Of a stretch of DNA of 64,000 nt, positions 29,982 through 39,220 are shown piece after piece (positions within the stretch are counted from its first letter, which is position 1; each line of letters opens with the position of its first letter). The stretch is taken from contig NZ_RQFW01000005.1 of NCBI RefSeq assembly GCF_004770145.1, positions 558,001 to 622,000 of the forward strand, in the 5' to 3' direction. The notes under the pieces were generated by a model. The model saw nothing but the letters and a program-made list of their open reading frames with translations, was not told the origin of the DNA and searched no databases. This stretch comes from Leptospira bourretii (GTDB lineage Bacteria > Spirochaetota > Leptospiria > Leptospirales > Leptospiraceae). A program made the translations under genes and the position numbers.

Positions 29982-30437
29982 ATGATTTGGTATCTTCGTG
30001 TCTTTGGTATTTTTGTTTTGGTTTTTGCGGTAGCTGTATTTCGACAAAGTACAACAAAAGTAGAAAGAACCTGGGAAGTCACAAACAAACCAGAACAAGT
30101 GCAAAAGGTACTTTATGACTCGTTTCAGCCCAAATCTTTTCGCACACCTGTGGTCGGAGAAACTTGGGAAACCAAGGTCATGGGAGAGGTTGTCAAATGT
30201 ACAACGACCGTTGCAAATTCACAGGGAAATTCCGAATTCCAAATCACATCCGAAGGTTTTAAACACTACCAAGTCCTAAAAGAAACCTACCGTTTGGAAT
30301 CCACCCAGAACGGCGTTCGCATTCATGGAATCTGGGATTTGGAAACCAAACCAAACACGATATCAAAACTTCTTTTTTTATTTTTTAGCGATGCAGACCT
30401 AAACTACATCGCAGATGGAAAACAAAAACTTTTCTAA
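29982..30437 (+). CDS. SRPBCC-like membrane-anchored hypothetical protein
   Basis: A 151-aa protein with an N-terminal membrane helix ([17 protein letters not shown]) and a domain that looks like the START/SRPBCC lipid-binding fold ([18 protein letters not shown] at the start, then alternating strands). Start chosen at the ATG 29982, where GGAGA immediately precedes; the longer frame from 29889 runs into the divergent phosphatase gene. Convergent with ispF: their last bases overlap by 4. Confidence 0.6.
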   Translation: MIWYLRVFGIFVLVFAVAVFRQSTTKVERTWEVTNKPEQVQKVLYDSFQPKSFRTPVVGETWETKVMGEVVKCTTTVANSQGNSEFQITSEGFKHYQVLKETYRLESTQNGVRIHGIWDLETKPNTISKLLFLFFSDADLNYIADGKQKLF

Positions 30438-30928
30438 GATTTTGCCTTTGTACTTTCGAGTAAAACAGTAGCCATTACCATCACACCTTCACTACGACCG
30501 AGTGATCCCATCCCTTCGGACGTAGTGGCCTTAATCGAAACACAGTCTAACGGCAATTTGGTGATGTTTGCCAGAGAAGCATTGAGTTCTGCGCGAATCG
30601 GATTGATCTTTGGATGGTCACCAACATATGTACAATCAATATTTACTAGTTTAAACTTTTTCTCAGCCATCAGTTCCAAACACTTTTCAATGATCCGAGA
30701 AGATTTCATATTTTTATACTGAGGGTCTGTATCAGGAAAATGAACTCCAATATCTCCTAAAGCCAAAGCGCCCAAAATGGCATCTGCCACTGCATGTAAA
30801 ATCACATCGGCATCACTATGACCAAGAAATGCAAATTCTGATTTTACCTCAACACCGGCAAGCACCAGTGGACGAAAGGGTTCCTGGATTAATTTATGAA
30901 AATCGATTCCGTTTCCAACTCTAAACAT
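30434..30928 (-). CDS. ispF: 2-C-methyl-D-erythritol 2,4-cyclodiphosphate synthase
   Basis: IspF makes MEcPP in the MEP isoprenoid pathway. The 164-aa protein has the zinc site GIDFHKL (Asp9, His11), [38 protein letters not shown] and the C-terminal [16 protein letters not shown]. Normal length. It follows nadA by 5 bp on the same strand, an operon joining NAD and isoprenoid synthesis, both of which need Fe-S enzymes. Confidence 0.96.
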   Translation of the reverse strand: MFRVGNGIDFHKLIQEPFRPLVLAGVEVKSEFAFLGHSDADVILHAVADAILGALALGDIGVHFPDTDPQYKNMKSSRIIEKCLELMAEKKFKLVNIDCTYVGDHPKINPIRAELNASLANITKLPLDCVSIKATTSEGMGSLGRSEGVMVMATVLLESTKAKS

Positions 30929-30933
30929 AGATC

Positions 30934-31920
30934 CTACTTTTTATAACTCAATTCTAACATACGATTGACTGACTTTTGGGCAAGGCGAATGACTTCTTCA
31001 TCTAAAAAGATTTCAAACTGTTCTTTGAGAAGTGCATCTCTCACTTTTTCCAGAGTAATCTTTTTCATATGAGGACAAGTCTGGCAAGTGGATACAAATT
31101 CCTTTTCAGGAAATTCAGCCCGCAGATTATCACCCATAGAACATTCTGTTACTAACATAATTTTGTTTGTTTTGCTTTGGCGAATGAAATCCACCATCTG
31201 TGATGTAGATCCTGAAAAATCCGCTTCTTTCACAACATCTTCATGGCACTCTGGATGAGTGATGACAGTTAAGTTACCAGAAAACAATCGTTTTGCGGAA
31301 CGAATATCTTCTGGAGTGTACATTTCGTGCACCATACAACGACCTGGATGAGAAATAATTGTTTTGGAAGTTTGGTTTCGAACATTTCCTGCTAAATATT
31401 CATCAGGAAGAAAAATAACTGTATCCCCTTCGACCGCATTTACGATTTGTAAAGCATTTGCCGAAGTACAACAAACATCAGTTTCTGCTTTTACCTCCGC
31501 CGAACAGTTGACATACGTAACAACAGGAACACCTGGATATTTTGCTTTGAGTGCCTTAACATCATCTCTAGTAATGGCTTCCGCTAAAGAACATCCTGCT
31601 TTCAAATCCGCAATAAGCACTCTTTTTTCTGGAGATAAAATTTTGGCAGTTTCTGCCATAAAATGAACCCCATTAAAAAGGATCATAGAGGCAGTGGTTT
31701 CCTTTGCCATTTTAGAAAGGTACAAAGAATCCCCAATGATATCGGACACTCCCCAAAAAACATCAGGAGTCATATAATTATGACCGAGGATCACAGCATT
31801 TTTTTCTTTTTTGAGACGGTTGATTTCTTCCGCTAAGGGAAGAATTCTTTCTTCTATTTCATGCGGAAGATAAATCGGATTTAGTTTTTGGACCAGTTGG
31901 TCTTTTGTGACAAGTGACAT
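30934..31920 (-). CDS. nadA: quinolinate synthase
   Basis: NadA condenses iminoaspartate with DHAP to quinolinate, using a [4Fe-4S] cluster. The 328-aa protein has the cluster Cys in [15 protein letters not shown] and [10 protein letters not shown], plus [21 protein letters not shown] and [11 protein letters not shown]. All expected residues are present. It is the first gene of the nadA-ispF pair; a GGAG site precedes the ATG. No nadB or nadC nearby. Confidence 0.96.
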   Translation of the reverse strand: MSLVTKDQLVQKLNPIYLPHEIEERILPLAEEINRLKKEKNAVILGHNYMTPDVFWGVSDIIGDSLYLSKMAKETTASMILFNGVHFMAETAKILSPEKRVLIADLKAGCSLAEAITRDDVKALKAKYPGVPVVTYVNCSAEVKAETDVCCTSANALQIVNAVEGDTVIFLPDEYLAGNVRNQTSKTIISHPGRCMVHEMYTPEDIRSAKRLFSGNLTVITHPECHEDVVKEADFSGSTSQMVDFIRQSKTNKIMLVTECSMGDNLRAEFPEKEFVSTCQTCPHMKKITLEKVRDALLKEQFEIFLDEEVIRLAQKSVNRMLELSYKK

Positions 31921-31941
31921 ATAACACTCCTTATGTGGATA

Positions 31942-32454
31942 TTAAAACGGATCGGAACGGAGAACCGTGTCGGTTTCTCGAAGTCCAGAGTCAGCAGGAG
32001 GAACTGCGTTCTCTAGTGAAGCACATTGGTTAAAAGCCTCTCGGAAAGAAAGTTCCGCTTGAGAGGTCCCTGTTCTTTGGACTCTTCGATAATCGGAATT
32101 GGAATTAAAAGAATTTTGATTACATGCTTTGGCTAGATTATAAGCCAAATTGACTCTAGTAAAACAATCGAAATACAAAATGGCAACCGCATCTGTACTT
32201 AATTCTTGCGGGAGAATTTCTCCTTTTAACCGTGAGGAAAGATTGGAACAAACTGACAAACTAGAATCTGCTGTTGCCACACAATTTGCTTCTGACAAAA
32301 TAAATCTTTGACAAGCGGAATTAATGGCGTTCCCCTGCGAAAGGATCGAACTTAGAAGTTCTGTATCAGATTCTTCGTCCGATTGTTTTTTACAACCATT
32401 CGCCAAAAAGACAATGCCTGTTAACAAAAAGAAAACTATCATCTTCCTTTTCAT
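31942..32454 (-). CDS. small Cys-rich lipoprotein, hypothetical
   Basis: A 170-aa lipoprotein with signal peptide and lipobox LANGC (Cys21). It has six further Cys in the mature part (ACQRF, NCVAT, VCSNL, DCFTR, ACNQN, QCASL), which could form three disulfides in the periplasm. No known family. The gene lies directly upstream of nadA on the same strand. Its first 41 bases overlap, antisense, the start of the divergent gene at 32414. Confidence 0.65.
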   Translation of the reverse strand: MKRKMIVFFLLTGIVFLANGCKKQSDEESDTELLSSILSQGNAINSACQRFILSEANCVATADSSLSVCSNLSSRLKGEILPQELSTDAVAILYFDCFTRVNLAYNLAKACNQNSFNSNSDYRRVQRTGTSQAELSFREAFNQCASLENAVPPADSGLRETDTVLRSDPF

Positions 32455-33172
32455 ACTGATTCTACTTTCCCTCCTTTTGGGTGGTCTTGTCTATTTCCTT
32501 TTTCAGAAAAAAGCGAACTCGGATCCTAAACAGTCCTCCTTCGATTCTCGTTCTGAGGTCTATTGGCAGAGGTTACAAAATCGACCAGAGGTTCTACAAG
32601 GACCTGGTTATCCTTCCGATTTACGCGATTTTTTAGAAACCCTTCGAGGAAAAGAATCCTATCTCTGGAAAGGGGACCGGGATAAAACGTATGTTTATTT
32701 GTTGGAGAACTTTCCAGACGAAAGAGGCCATGTTCTTTATGCCGTGTACGTTGCGTTTATGAATTGGAAAGAAAAAGTAAGGGAAGTCGAAGAAAGGGAA
32801 GGAATTTCTACTTATGAAAAACTAACAGCCGTGAATCGTTTGTCAGAAGAAATTTTTCCTCTTATGATTCGCAATCTCATTTTTCCCAATCACCCCACCA
32901 CTCCTCCTGTTTGGCTTTTGTCCTATCTGGATGATTATGTTCAGAAAAACCCCTACAGTTATGCCAGGGAACGCAAACGTATCTTCCTTAAAAAAAAGCA
33001 GGAACTCTACAAAACAGAAAAATGGGAAATCCAATCCTGGGAAAGTCCTATGTTTTTCCAGAAGGTAGTCGACCTAATCTACGCAAGAGAATTATTAGAA
33101 ATGTCCGAAGAGGAAAGAACTTCTTACCGCAGTGCAAAACAAGAAGAACTGAAAGTCGATTTTTGGAATTGA
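32414..33172 (+). CDS. hypothetical protein with N-terminal membrane anchor
   Basis: A 252-aa protein with a basic start (MPVNKKK), one membrane helix (residues about 8-27) and a helical, charged periplasmic domain. No family that I recognise. The membrane helix begins immediately after the ATG at 32414, which supports this start although no good ribosome site is seen and the first 41 bases run opposite the lipoprotein gene's signal sequence. Its stop overlaps the -35 box proposed for the next gene. Confidence 0.62.
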   Translation: MPVNKKKTIIFLFILILLSLLLGGLVYFLFQKKANSDPKQSSFDSRSEVYWQRLQNRPEVLQGPGYPSDLRDFLETLRGKESYLWKGDRDKTYVYLLENFPDERGHVLYAVYVAFMNWKEKVREVEEREGISTYEKLTAVNRLSEEIFPLMIRNLIFPNHPTTPPVWLLSYLDDYVQKNPYSYARERKRIFLKKKQELYKTEKWEIQSWESPMFFQKVVDLIYARELLEMSEEERTSYRSAKQEELKVDFWN

Positions 33173-33204
33173 CAAGTCCCTTGATCACCCCCATATAAAT
33201 GGGG
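33169..33204 (+). promoter_or_regulatory. candidate promoter and hairpin at the start of the LpoB-like gene
   Basis: TTGACA (33169-33174, overlapping the previous stop) and TATAAA (33194-33199) are 19 bp apart; CATATA at 33192 gives a 17-bp spacing. A perfect inverted repeat CCCCAT-ATAA-ATGGGG (33189-33204) covers the -10 box and ends 2 bp before the ATG at 33207. Initiation would then fall at or next to the ATG, giving a leaderless mRNA. Confidence 0.42.
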
Positions 33205-33206
33205 TT

Positions 33207-33785
33207 ATGAAACAAATTCTTTTCTCCTTTCTCTTAGTAGGATTCTTATTCCAATGTAGTAGCAGTCCCAAACGACTCGACAACGCTGATGATTATATCT
33301 CCGACTCAGGTGGGCTTACCAGCCAGGAATTGGTGAAAGCTGCCGATAAACTCGCAGGCCAAATCGGGGAATACTTTAAAGAAAACCCACATGAAGAAGG
33401 CGTATTTGTTGCCCATTTCCCTACTCGCAACGATACTTCAGAACAAATCCAAACAGAACTTTTTGACAATGCCTTTGTTTCTAAACTCATCAAAAGCAAA
33501 ATTTATACAGTTCGTACAAAAACCAGAGAACAATCACTCAACGAAATTCAGTTCAGTTTGTCCGGTCTTACTTCCAATCGTCTTTCCATTGGAAAATTAA
33601 AATCTCCCAATTTCTTTGTTCGTTGTGATATCAATGAAAATATGTTCACATCTAACGGTGAAAAAATCGTAGAGCAGTCCATCAACATTGAACTTGTGGA
33701 AGTAGAAACTACTATTGCTGTTTGGTCTGAAAAAGTTTCTTATCGTAAATTAGCAGTTCGAGGAAATAAAGGGGTTAGCTGGTAA
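33207..33785 (+). CDS. LpoB-like penicillin-binding-protein activator lipoprotein
   Basis: A 192-aa lipoprotein (lipobox LFQC, Cys17). The pattern VAHFPTRNDTSEQIQTELFDNAFVSKLI ... IYTVRTKTRE and the final IELVEVETTIAVWSEKVSYRK match the TolB-N-like fold of LpoB (COG3417), the outer-membrane activator of PBP1B in enterobacteria. A role in activating a peptidoglycan synthase is inference. It is paired with a COG3014-type lipoprotein gene 17 bp downstream, an arrangement also seen in proteobacteria, and lies opposite ftsZ. Confidence 0.78.
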   Translation: MKQILFSFLLVGFLFQCSSSPKRLDNADDYISDSGGLTSQELVKAADKLAGQIGEYFKENPHEEGVFVAHFPTRNDTSEQIQTELFDNAFVSKLIKSKIYTVRTKTREQSLNEIQFSLSGLTSNRLSIGKLKSPNFFVRCDINENMFTSNGEKIVEQSINIELVEVETTIAVWSEKVSYRKLAVRGNKGVSW

Positions 33786-33802
33786 TCTCTACCCATCAAT
33801 CC

Positions 33803-35209
33803 ATGAAAAAAACGATTCTCTTTCTTTCTCTTTTCATTCTCGGTTGCGCAAGTGATTACAACAAAATCATCCAAGCAACTGAATCGGCTTACTACGGACA
33901 GAACTATGACTCTGCCATTCCAAAAATTAGAGAACTTTACGAAGGTTCCTCCAATAAAGATAAACTTCTTTTTTTAATGGAAGCAGGTATGATTTTTCAT
34001 ACCAAAGGGGATTACGTTACCTCTAATAAAGTTTTCAAAGAAGCAGAAGATTTAGCAGACAATATCAAAGTCAGTATGACAAGGTCTGGACTTTCGTTTG
34101 TTCTTTCCGACAACGAATCCAACTATACCGGAGAAGATTTTGAAAGGGTAATGATTAAGTTCTATATTGCGAACAATTACCTACTCCAAGGTGATACCAA
34201 TAACGCAAAAATTTATTTCCGAAGACTCGACTTTGAATTAAAGGAAATGCGTTTTTTGGCACCCGATTACAGGCAAAACAATGCGGCTCGCCTCATTGAT
34301 GCCTATGTATCGGAAAAATTGGGCCGCTACAATGATGCAAGGGTCCAATACAAAAACATGGAACAACTCATCGGGAAAAGCCAAAACCTAGTTGCCGACA
34401 GATATCTGTTAGCTGTTAGGGAAGGAGATTCCGGTGACCAGGCAAAATATGCAGCAGGGCGTTCTAGTTTGCAAGCTTACAATAGTTCGATGCAAAGAAC
34501 CTCTCCAGAAAATGAAAAACTTTCTGAGGTCATCATCATTCACGAGGCCGGAAAGTCGGCGATCAAAATGTCCAGGGGAAAACTCATGGACGATGAGTAC
34601 TTTGCGGTGGCACTTCGAGGCGCTGTGGAAATTGGGTTACGTGCCAAAGGTGCTGGTGCTTCTCTCGCAGGAGCCGTTGCGGCACTATCGGTAGCCGAAA
34701 ATCCAATCCCTATTTATAAAGAAAGAGATCCGAAGGGTTCTCTTCCCAAAAAGTACTACATCAACGGAGTGGATGTTGGATATTCCGATATCATGAACAA
34801 CTATTCCGAAACCGCAATGAACAACTTCAATGAAAATTACAAAACAATGATCACTAAGAATTTAACTTCTTTGTCGTTGAAGGTTGTAGCAGCAGTGATT
34901 GCATCGGAGGCTATGGCACGTGCCATTGAATCCGGTGGTAAAAACAAAAACAATGACTTAGTTTCTACTCTGATTCGGGTAGCCGCTGGAGCCGCTGCTG
35001 GGCTTGCTGTTTCACAAACCATTGCCCCTGACTTACGTTGTTGGAGGACCATCCCTGCCAACTTCCAAGTAAAACGGATCTTACTCGCACCTGGAGAATA
35101 CGATTTCAAAGTTGAATCACCAGGATCGGTAGTGACGGCTGCACCAAAAAAACTTCTCGTTGAAGCAGACAAACCTTTGTTTGTTTCCGTTCGTTCTTAT
35201 TCGAACTAA
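33803..35209 (+). CDS. COG3014-family lipoprotein with TPR-like N-terminus
   Basis: A 468-aa lipoprotein (FILGC, Cys15). The first half has TPR-like helix pairs (LLFLMEAGMIFHTKGDYVTSNKVFKEAEDL; YIANNYLLQGDTNNAKIYFRRL). The second half has two hydrophobic Ala/Gly stretches (about 280-300 and 385-410) that may be amphipathic or membrane-inserted, and a final beta domain. It fits the COG3014 family that accompanies LpoB-like proteins. Function unknown; probably in envelope assembly. Convergent with ftsZ. Confidence 0.72.
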   Translation: MKKTILFLSLFILGCASDYNKIIQATESAYYGQNYDSAIPKIRELYEGSSNKDKLLFLMEAGMIFHTKGDYVTSNKVFKEAEDLADNIKVSMTRSGLSFVLSDNESNYTGEDFERVMIKFYIANNYLLQGDTNNAKIYFRRLDFELKEMRFLAPDYRQNNAARLIDAYVSEKLGRYNDARVQYKNMEQLIGKSQNLVADRYLLAVREGDSGDQAKYAAGRSSLQAYNSSMQRTSPENEKLSEVIIIHEAGKSAIKMSRGKLMDDEYFAVALRGAVEIGLRAKGAGASLAGAVAALSVAENPIPIYKERDPKGSLPKKYYINGVDVGYSDIMNNYSETAMNNFNENYKTMITKNLTSLSLKVVAAVIASEAMARAIESGGKNKNNDLVSTLIRVAAGAAAGLAVSQTIAPDLRCWRTIPANFQVKRILLAPGEYDFKVESPGSVVTAAPKKLLVEADKPLFVSVRSYSN

Positions 35210-35268
35210 CAACCAATTGGACTGATTCACTCAACTAATGTCGAGTGAGTCAGTGAAAGCGTTTACTT

Positions 35269-36459
35269 CTAATCGTTCTTTCGTCTTAAAAATGCAGGAA
35301 TGTCGTAATCCTCTCCATAATTTTGAAACGGGGAAGATTGTTTCTGAGAAGAAAATCCTCGATTGGATTGGCGGATACTTCGGACCGAATCTTGTTCCTT
35401 TCCAAATCCAGAATCCTTTTCTTCCGACTTTCGAATATATACCATAGGAGAAACAGATTCTTCCGAACCCACAACCTTTTGTTCTCTTTGGTATTGTTTT
35501 CCTTTTTTGTTAAATCCAGTTGCAATCACTGTGACTCGAATCTGATCATTCAGTGAAGTGTCTTCATTGAGTCCAATGATGATATTGGCATCGGGGTCTG
35601 CTTGTGCTGTTATGATTTGTGAAACTTCATTCCATTCATGGATGGTCAAATCATTTCCCCCTGTCACATTGATGAGAAGAGACTTTGCTCCTTGAATGCT
35701 CGAGTCTTCTAACAATGTGTTGTTGATAGCTTGTTCTACCGCTTCACTCACACGTGTTTCTCCTCGACCTTCCCCAACACCTAAAATGGCATCCCCTGTG
35801 TCTTTCATGATGGTTTTTACATCAGCAAAGTCTACGTTGATGATTCCCGGATGGTTGATAATATCACTGATCCCACGAACACCATTTAACAGAATATCGT
35901 CGATCACTCGAAATGCCATATCCACAGGAGTATTTTTATCCACTACCTGAAAGATAGAGTCGTTACGAATGGTAATGAGTGTGTCTACATTGGCACGGAG
36001 TTGGTCAATTCCAAGTTTCGCAAGTTCGGCTCTGCGTTTCCCTTCAAAAGAAAAAGGAACCGTTACCACACCTACTACCAAACATTTTAATTCTTTGGCA
36101 ATGGCTGCAATGATAGGTGCTGCCCCAGTTCCTGTTCCTCCACCCATTCCCGCCGTAACAAAAACCATATCAGCACCTTTTAATGCAGATATAATTCGTT
36201 CTTTGTCTTCGAGTGCTGCCTTTTCACCGAGTTCCGGATCTCCACCGGCTCCCATTCCACGAGTGACTTTGTTACCCAATTGGATTTTTACTTCTACTGG
36301 AGATTTTAATAATACTTGTTCGTCGGTGTTCATAACAATGAAGTCAACACCTGTCATTTTAGAATGAACCATTCGTGTGACGGCGTTCATTCCGCCTCCA
36401 CCAACTCCAATGACTTTGATAATAGCAGGGCTTGTTTTTTCTTCTTCTAGGTACAACAT
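35269..36459 (-). CDS. ftsZ: cell division protein FtsZ
   Basis: The tubulin-like GTPase that forms the Z ring. The 396-aa protein has [10 protein letters not shown] at 18-27, the tubulin signature GGGTGTG (106-112), the catalytic T7-loop [11 protein letters not shown] and a disordered linker leading to the C-terminal peptide DIPAFLRRK that binds FtsA and other partners. It follows ftsA by 10 bp. Confidence 0.98.
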   Translation of the reverse strand: MLYLEEEKTSPAIIKVIGVGGGGMNAVTRMVHSKMTGVDFIVMNTDEQVLLKSPVEVKIQLGNKVTRGMGAGGDPELGEKAALEDKERIISALKGADMVFVTAGMGGGTGTGAAPIIAAIAKELKCLVVGVVTVPFSFEGKRRAELAKLGIDQLRANVDTLITIRNDSIFQVVDKNTPVDMAFRVIDDILLNGVRGISDIINHPGIINVDFADVKTIMKDTGDAILGVGEGRGETRVSEAVEQAINNTLLEDSSIQGAKSLLINVTGGNDLTIHEWNEVSQIITAQADPDANIIIGLNEDTSLNDQIRVTVIATGFNKKGKQYQREQKVVGSEESVSPMVYIRKSEEKDSGFGKEQDSVRSIRQSNRGFSSQKQSSPFQNYGEDYDIPAFLRRKND

Positions 36460-36469
36460 TCACTTATCC

Positions 36470-37708
36470 TTAGAGATTATTCTCCATCCAACGACGAACC
36501 TTCTTCATCCATCCATCGGAATCAGATCCGGAATGCATATTTCTTTGTTCTAAATTTTGTATTTTGGAACTGTATTTAATCAGACCAACGGCAGTGGCAT
36601 ATTCCGGGCTAGAAATTTTATCCACAAGACCGCTGAGTCCGGCCGGTTTTGCACGACCCACTGACAGGCGTAATACTTCCTCAGCAGTGGCTTCAATCCC
36701 TTGTAATAAGGATGTCCCACCAGTAAGGATCACCCCTCCCGCCAAACTCGACTTAAATCCTGAACGAACAAGTTCATGATCAATCATTTCTAAAATTTCA
36801 CGAACCCTTGGTTCTAAAATTTCAACGAGTTCCTGGCGAAAAACGGAACGAGCTGGCCTTCCCGAAATGGATGGGATTTCAAATTTTTCTGTAGGGTCCA
36901 CCATATCGATTCTTGTATGGCCGTATCTTTTTTTAATGACTTCTGCAGTTTCCACAGTGGTTTTTAAACCAATAGATATATCGCTTGTGATATGGAATCC
37001 ACCGAAAGGGACGACTGAAGAAAACGCAATTCCCCCATCCACATAGATAATGATGTCACAGATTCCTGCACCAATGTCAATGACAGCGGTTCCCAAATCT
37101 TTTTCGCCTGAAGTAAGGATAGCTTCTGAAGAAGCAAGGCTTGATAACACTCGGTCCATTTGCAAAAGACCAGCTTGTTCCACACAACGATCAATGTTAT
37201 TAAGTGCGGTATTCCCACAAGATACAATATGTACTTCCGCTTCTAAACGAACCCCAGTCATCCCGATTGGATCTTTGATATTGACTTGGTCATCTACTTT
37301 GAATTCTTTTGTGAGCACATGGATGACTTGTTGGTCACCTGGAACATGAACAGCTTGTGCCGCTTCCACGACACGCATAATATCGGTTTCAGAAACAATT
37401 CGTTCTCTATTGGTAACAGCTATGATTCCTTTTTCATTGAACCCATGTACGGACTTTCCTGATACATTGACTACAACCGTATTCACTTCTTGCCCAGCCA
37501 TTAGTTCTGCATCACCAAACGCTTCTATGATGGACTTGGTTGTTGTTTCTATATTGACAATGGAACCATTTTTGATTCCAGCAGAAGGATAAACTCCCGT
37601 CCCAATAATTTCGATTTCATGTTCCCCTATAAGTCGCCCAATGACCACTTTTACAAGAGAGGATCCCAAATCCAAGGCCGTTATGATTGGTGCATCATCA
37701 TAAGTCAT
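36470..37708 (-). CDS. ftsA: cell division protein FtsA
   Basis: The actin-like membrane tether of FtsZ. The 412-aa protein has [14 protein letters not shown] (phosphate 1), [15 protein letters not shown] (phosphate 2) and [12 protein letters not shown] (adenosine). It ends in the short amphipathic helix [12 protein letters not shown], which binds the membrane. One base after ftsQ, so tightly coupled. Confidence 0.97.
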   Translation of the reverse strand: MTYDDAPIITALDLGSSLVKVVIGRLIGEHEIEIIGTGVYPSAGIKNGSIVNIETTTKSIIEAFGDAELMAGQEVNTVVVNVSGKSVHGFNEKGIIAVTNRERIVSETDIMRVVEAAQAVHVPGDQQVIHVLTKEFKVDDQVNIKDPIGMTGVRLEAEVHIVSCGNTALNNIDRCVEQAGLLQMDRVLSSLASSEAILTSGEKDLGTAVIDIGAGICDIIIYVDGGIAFSSVVPFGGFHITSDISIGLKTTVETAEVIKKRYGHTRIDMVDPTEKFEIPSISGRPARSVFRQELVEILEPRVREILEMIDHELVRSGFKSSLAGGVILTGGTSLLQGIEATAEEVLRLSVGRAKPAGLSGLVDKISSPEYATAVGLIKYSSKIQNLEQRNMHSGSDSDGWMKKVRRWMENNL

Positions 37709-37709
37709 A

Positions 37710-38441
37710 TCAGTGATAAACGGCGTCTTCTCCCCTCAAATCGATAGAAACGGCTTTGACAGATTCGGCTTCCATATAAGCCAAAGATGCATATAATTTA
37801 CGAAATACATTGAGTTCTAATTTATCACCTAAATATACTTTCATAGAATTTGGTGACTTTAAATACATAGTATAATTTCCGTCACGTTCAGAGACGAGTT
37901 CGGAGATTCTTGATTTTAGTGCAGGATAAGAGGAAAGAGCGTGTCGCATTTCTTTTGTGATATCAAAAATTTGTCTGCCTTCTAGTTTTTTTTCCCCAAC
38001 AGTGAACTGTCCACTAATCACAATTAGGTGATTGGCCAACACTCGATCTCTGGAAAGTATCTCCAGATCCTCATCCACTTCATACAAGGAACTTCCTACA
38101 TGTATGACAAATTCGGCGACTTTCTCCTGTACATTGATCTTCAAAAATCCATCCGGGTCTCTCGTGATCCGAACCTTCCGAATCCTTGGATGACCAGAAA
38201 GTAGTTTCTCCCAATCCTTCCAATCCCCAATCTTTGGGTTTTCCGGATCCACTCCCAAATAGCGAAATACCTCGGGAGGGCTGAGAGCCACAAGTCCTTC
38301 CCATTCCACACGGACCACCGGCTTCACGGGTCTACCCCAACGGAAGACAAGCCCTAAGGCCAAGAGACCCAAAACAACCAATAGGATGGGAACCACGCGC
38401 CCAAATCGTTTTTCTTTGATTTCTTGGGGGGTGTCAACCAT
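37710..38441 (-). CDS. ftsQ: cell division protein FtsQ/DivIB
   Basis: A 243-aa single-pass membrane protein: cytoplasmic basic N-terminus, one helix (about 17-34, [18 protein letters not shown]), a POTRA domain ([54 protein letters not shown]) and a beta domain. First gene of ftsQ-ftsA-ftsZ. No Shine-Dalgarno sequence is visible before the ATG. The murB/murC/ddl genes that normally precede ftsQ are absent here. Confidence 0.88.
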   Translation of the reverse strand: MVDTPQEIKEKRFGRVVPILLVVLGLLALGLVFRWGRPVKPVVRVEWEGLVALSPPEVFRYLGVDPENPKIGDWKDWEKLLSGHPRIRKVRITRDPDGFLKINVQEKVAEFVIHVGSSLYEVDEDLEILSRDRVLANHLIVISGQFTVGEKKLEGRQIFDITKEMRHALSSYPALKSRISELVSERDGNYTMYLKSPNSMKVYLGDKLELNVFRKLYASLAYMEAESVKAVSIDLRGEDAVYH

Positions 38442-38447
38442 ATATTG

Positions 38448-38453
38448 ATTATG
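38448..38453 (-). promoter_or_regulatory. candidate extended -10 box of ftsQ
   Basis: On the minus strand TGACATAAT, an extended -10 pattern (TGn then CATAAT), ends 6 bp before the ftsQ ATG. With no ribosome site visible, transcription could start at the ATG itself. No convincing -35 box. Confidence 0.33.
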
Positions 38454-38496
38454 TCACATAGTCAGGCTGTTTGGAAAGCATTTATCAAGAGGGCAC

Positions 38497-38524
38497 AAAA
38501 AAAGGCCAGGCGAACCTGACCTTT
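38497..38524 (-). terminator. rho-independent terminator after the 121-aa gene
   Basis: Read on the minus strand, a 10-bp stem with one mismatch (AAAGGTCAGG / CCTGGCCTTT, loop TTCG) is followed by seven T. It lies 33 bp past the stop at 38557 and separates that gene from ftsQ. Confidence 0.75.
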
Positions 38525-38556
38525 CTCGCAATTCTCAAACGTAAGGTTTGAGGTGC

Positions 38557-38922
38557 TTAGTTTTGTGCTACCTGCATGGACGCTGCATGAAGGTCCATAG
38601 AGACAGTTTGGTATTTTTTGGCTTCTTTTTCAAGAGCTTCTGCACGGCGAAGAAGTTCTTTCTTCTCGTTCATTTGGCTAAGAGCCTTACCACCGCGAGT
38701 AGATCCTGCTCTGTCACGAAGTGCTTGAGCCATTTCTACTTTTTCTTTTGCAACATTCGCAAGATACTCAGAAACGGCAGATTTTTGCGCTGGAGTTGTT
38801 GCTTGTTCAATCATAGCAGACTCCAAAAGCTCCAATCTTTCGTTTGTATCTAAAGCTTGGAGATTTGCTGTTGCAAGCCCCATTGCCAAGATCCCTGTTG
38901 CGATAATCTTTGTTGTTTTCAT
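38557..38922 (-). CDS. small exported coiled-coil protein, hypothetical
   Basis: A 121-aa protein with a clean signal peptide (MKTTKIIATGILAMGLATANLQA, cut before LDTNER) and a mature part that is nearly all helix with heptad-like spacing. No Cys, no lipobox, so it should be soluble in the periplasm or secreted. I do not recognise the family. The ribosome site GAGAGGATCAC precedes the ATG. It is a single-gene unit with its own promoter, terminator and palindromic sites upstream, which suggests individual, possibly strong, regulation. Confidence 0.72.
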   Translation of the reverse strand: MKTTKIIATGILAMGLATANLQALDTNERLELLESAMIEQATTPAQKSAVSEYLANVAKEKVEMAQALRDRAGSTRGGKALSQMNEKKELLRRAEALEKEAKKYQTVSMDLHAASMQVAQN

Positions 38923-38969
38923 GTGATCCTCTCTAGAGTGGGAACCTCTTTTTCCGATTCCCTATTTGT

Positions 38970-38998
38970 ATTCTATGACTCTAAGAATCTTCTCGTAA
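38970..38998 (-). promoter_or_regulatory. candidate promoter of the 121-aa exported protein
   Basis: On the minus strand TTACGA (38998-38993) and TAGAAT (38975-38970) are 17 bp apart. Initiation near 38963 would give a leader of about 40 bases before the ATG at 38922. The -35 box is weak (3 of 6), as expected for a promoter that needs an activator. Confidence 0.35.
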
Positions 38999-38999
38999 G

Positions 39000-39013
39000 G
39001 ATTAAATTCAATC
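39000..39013. promoter_or_regulatory. degenerate copy of a 14-bp palindrome next to the -35 box
   Basis: GATTAAATTCAATC differs by one base from the perfect palindrome GATTAAATTTAATC found at 39093. It lies 1 bp upstream of the proposed -35 box of the 121-aa gene. Confidence 0.4.
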
Positions 39014-39071
39014 GGAAATTACGAAGAATTTCCCCGCAAGAGGCTGAAAATTGGAAAAAAAGATAGATCTG

Positions 39072-39106
39072 GATTAATATTAATCAAAATCAGATTAAAT
39101 TTAATC
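39072..39106. promoter_or_regulatory. pair of perfect 14-bp palindromes, 21 bp centre to centre
   Basis: GATTAATATTAATC (39072-39085) and GATTAAATTTAATC (39093-39106) are both perfect palindromes with the same GATTAA outer arms. Their centres are 21 bp apart, two turns of the helix, so two dimers would sit on the same face. A looser inverted repeat ATCATT...AATGAT follows at 39104-39118. No gene covers 38923-39220, so this 298-bp gap appears to be a control region. Confidence 0.5.
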
Positions 39107-39160
39107 ATTTCGAATGATAATAGGTCCCAAACCCTAAAGGATGAGAGTTCTCGACCCAAT

Positions 39161-39186
39161 AAAAAAAACCCTCCGAGGAGGGCTTT
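39161..39186 (-). terminator. rho-independent terminator after the caspase-like gene
   Basis: On the minus strand a CCCTC / GAGGG stem with loop CTCG, extended by flanking AAAG/TTT pairs, is followed by eight T. It lies about 35 bp past the stop at 39221. Confidence 0.75.
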
Positions 39187-39220
39187 CGTCAAAACCAAAC
39201 AAAACTGATCTGAGGCCAGA

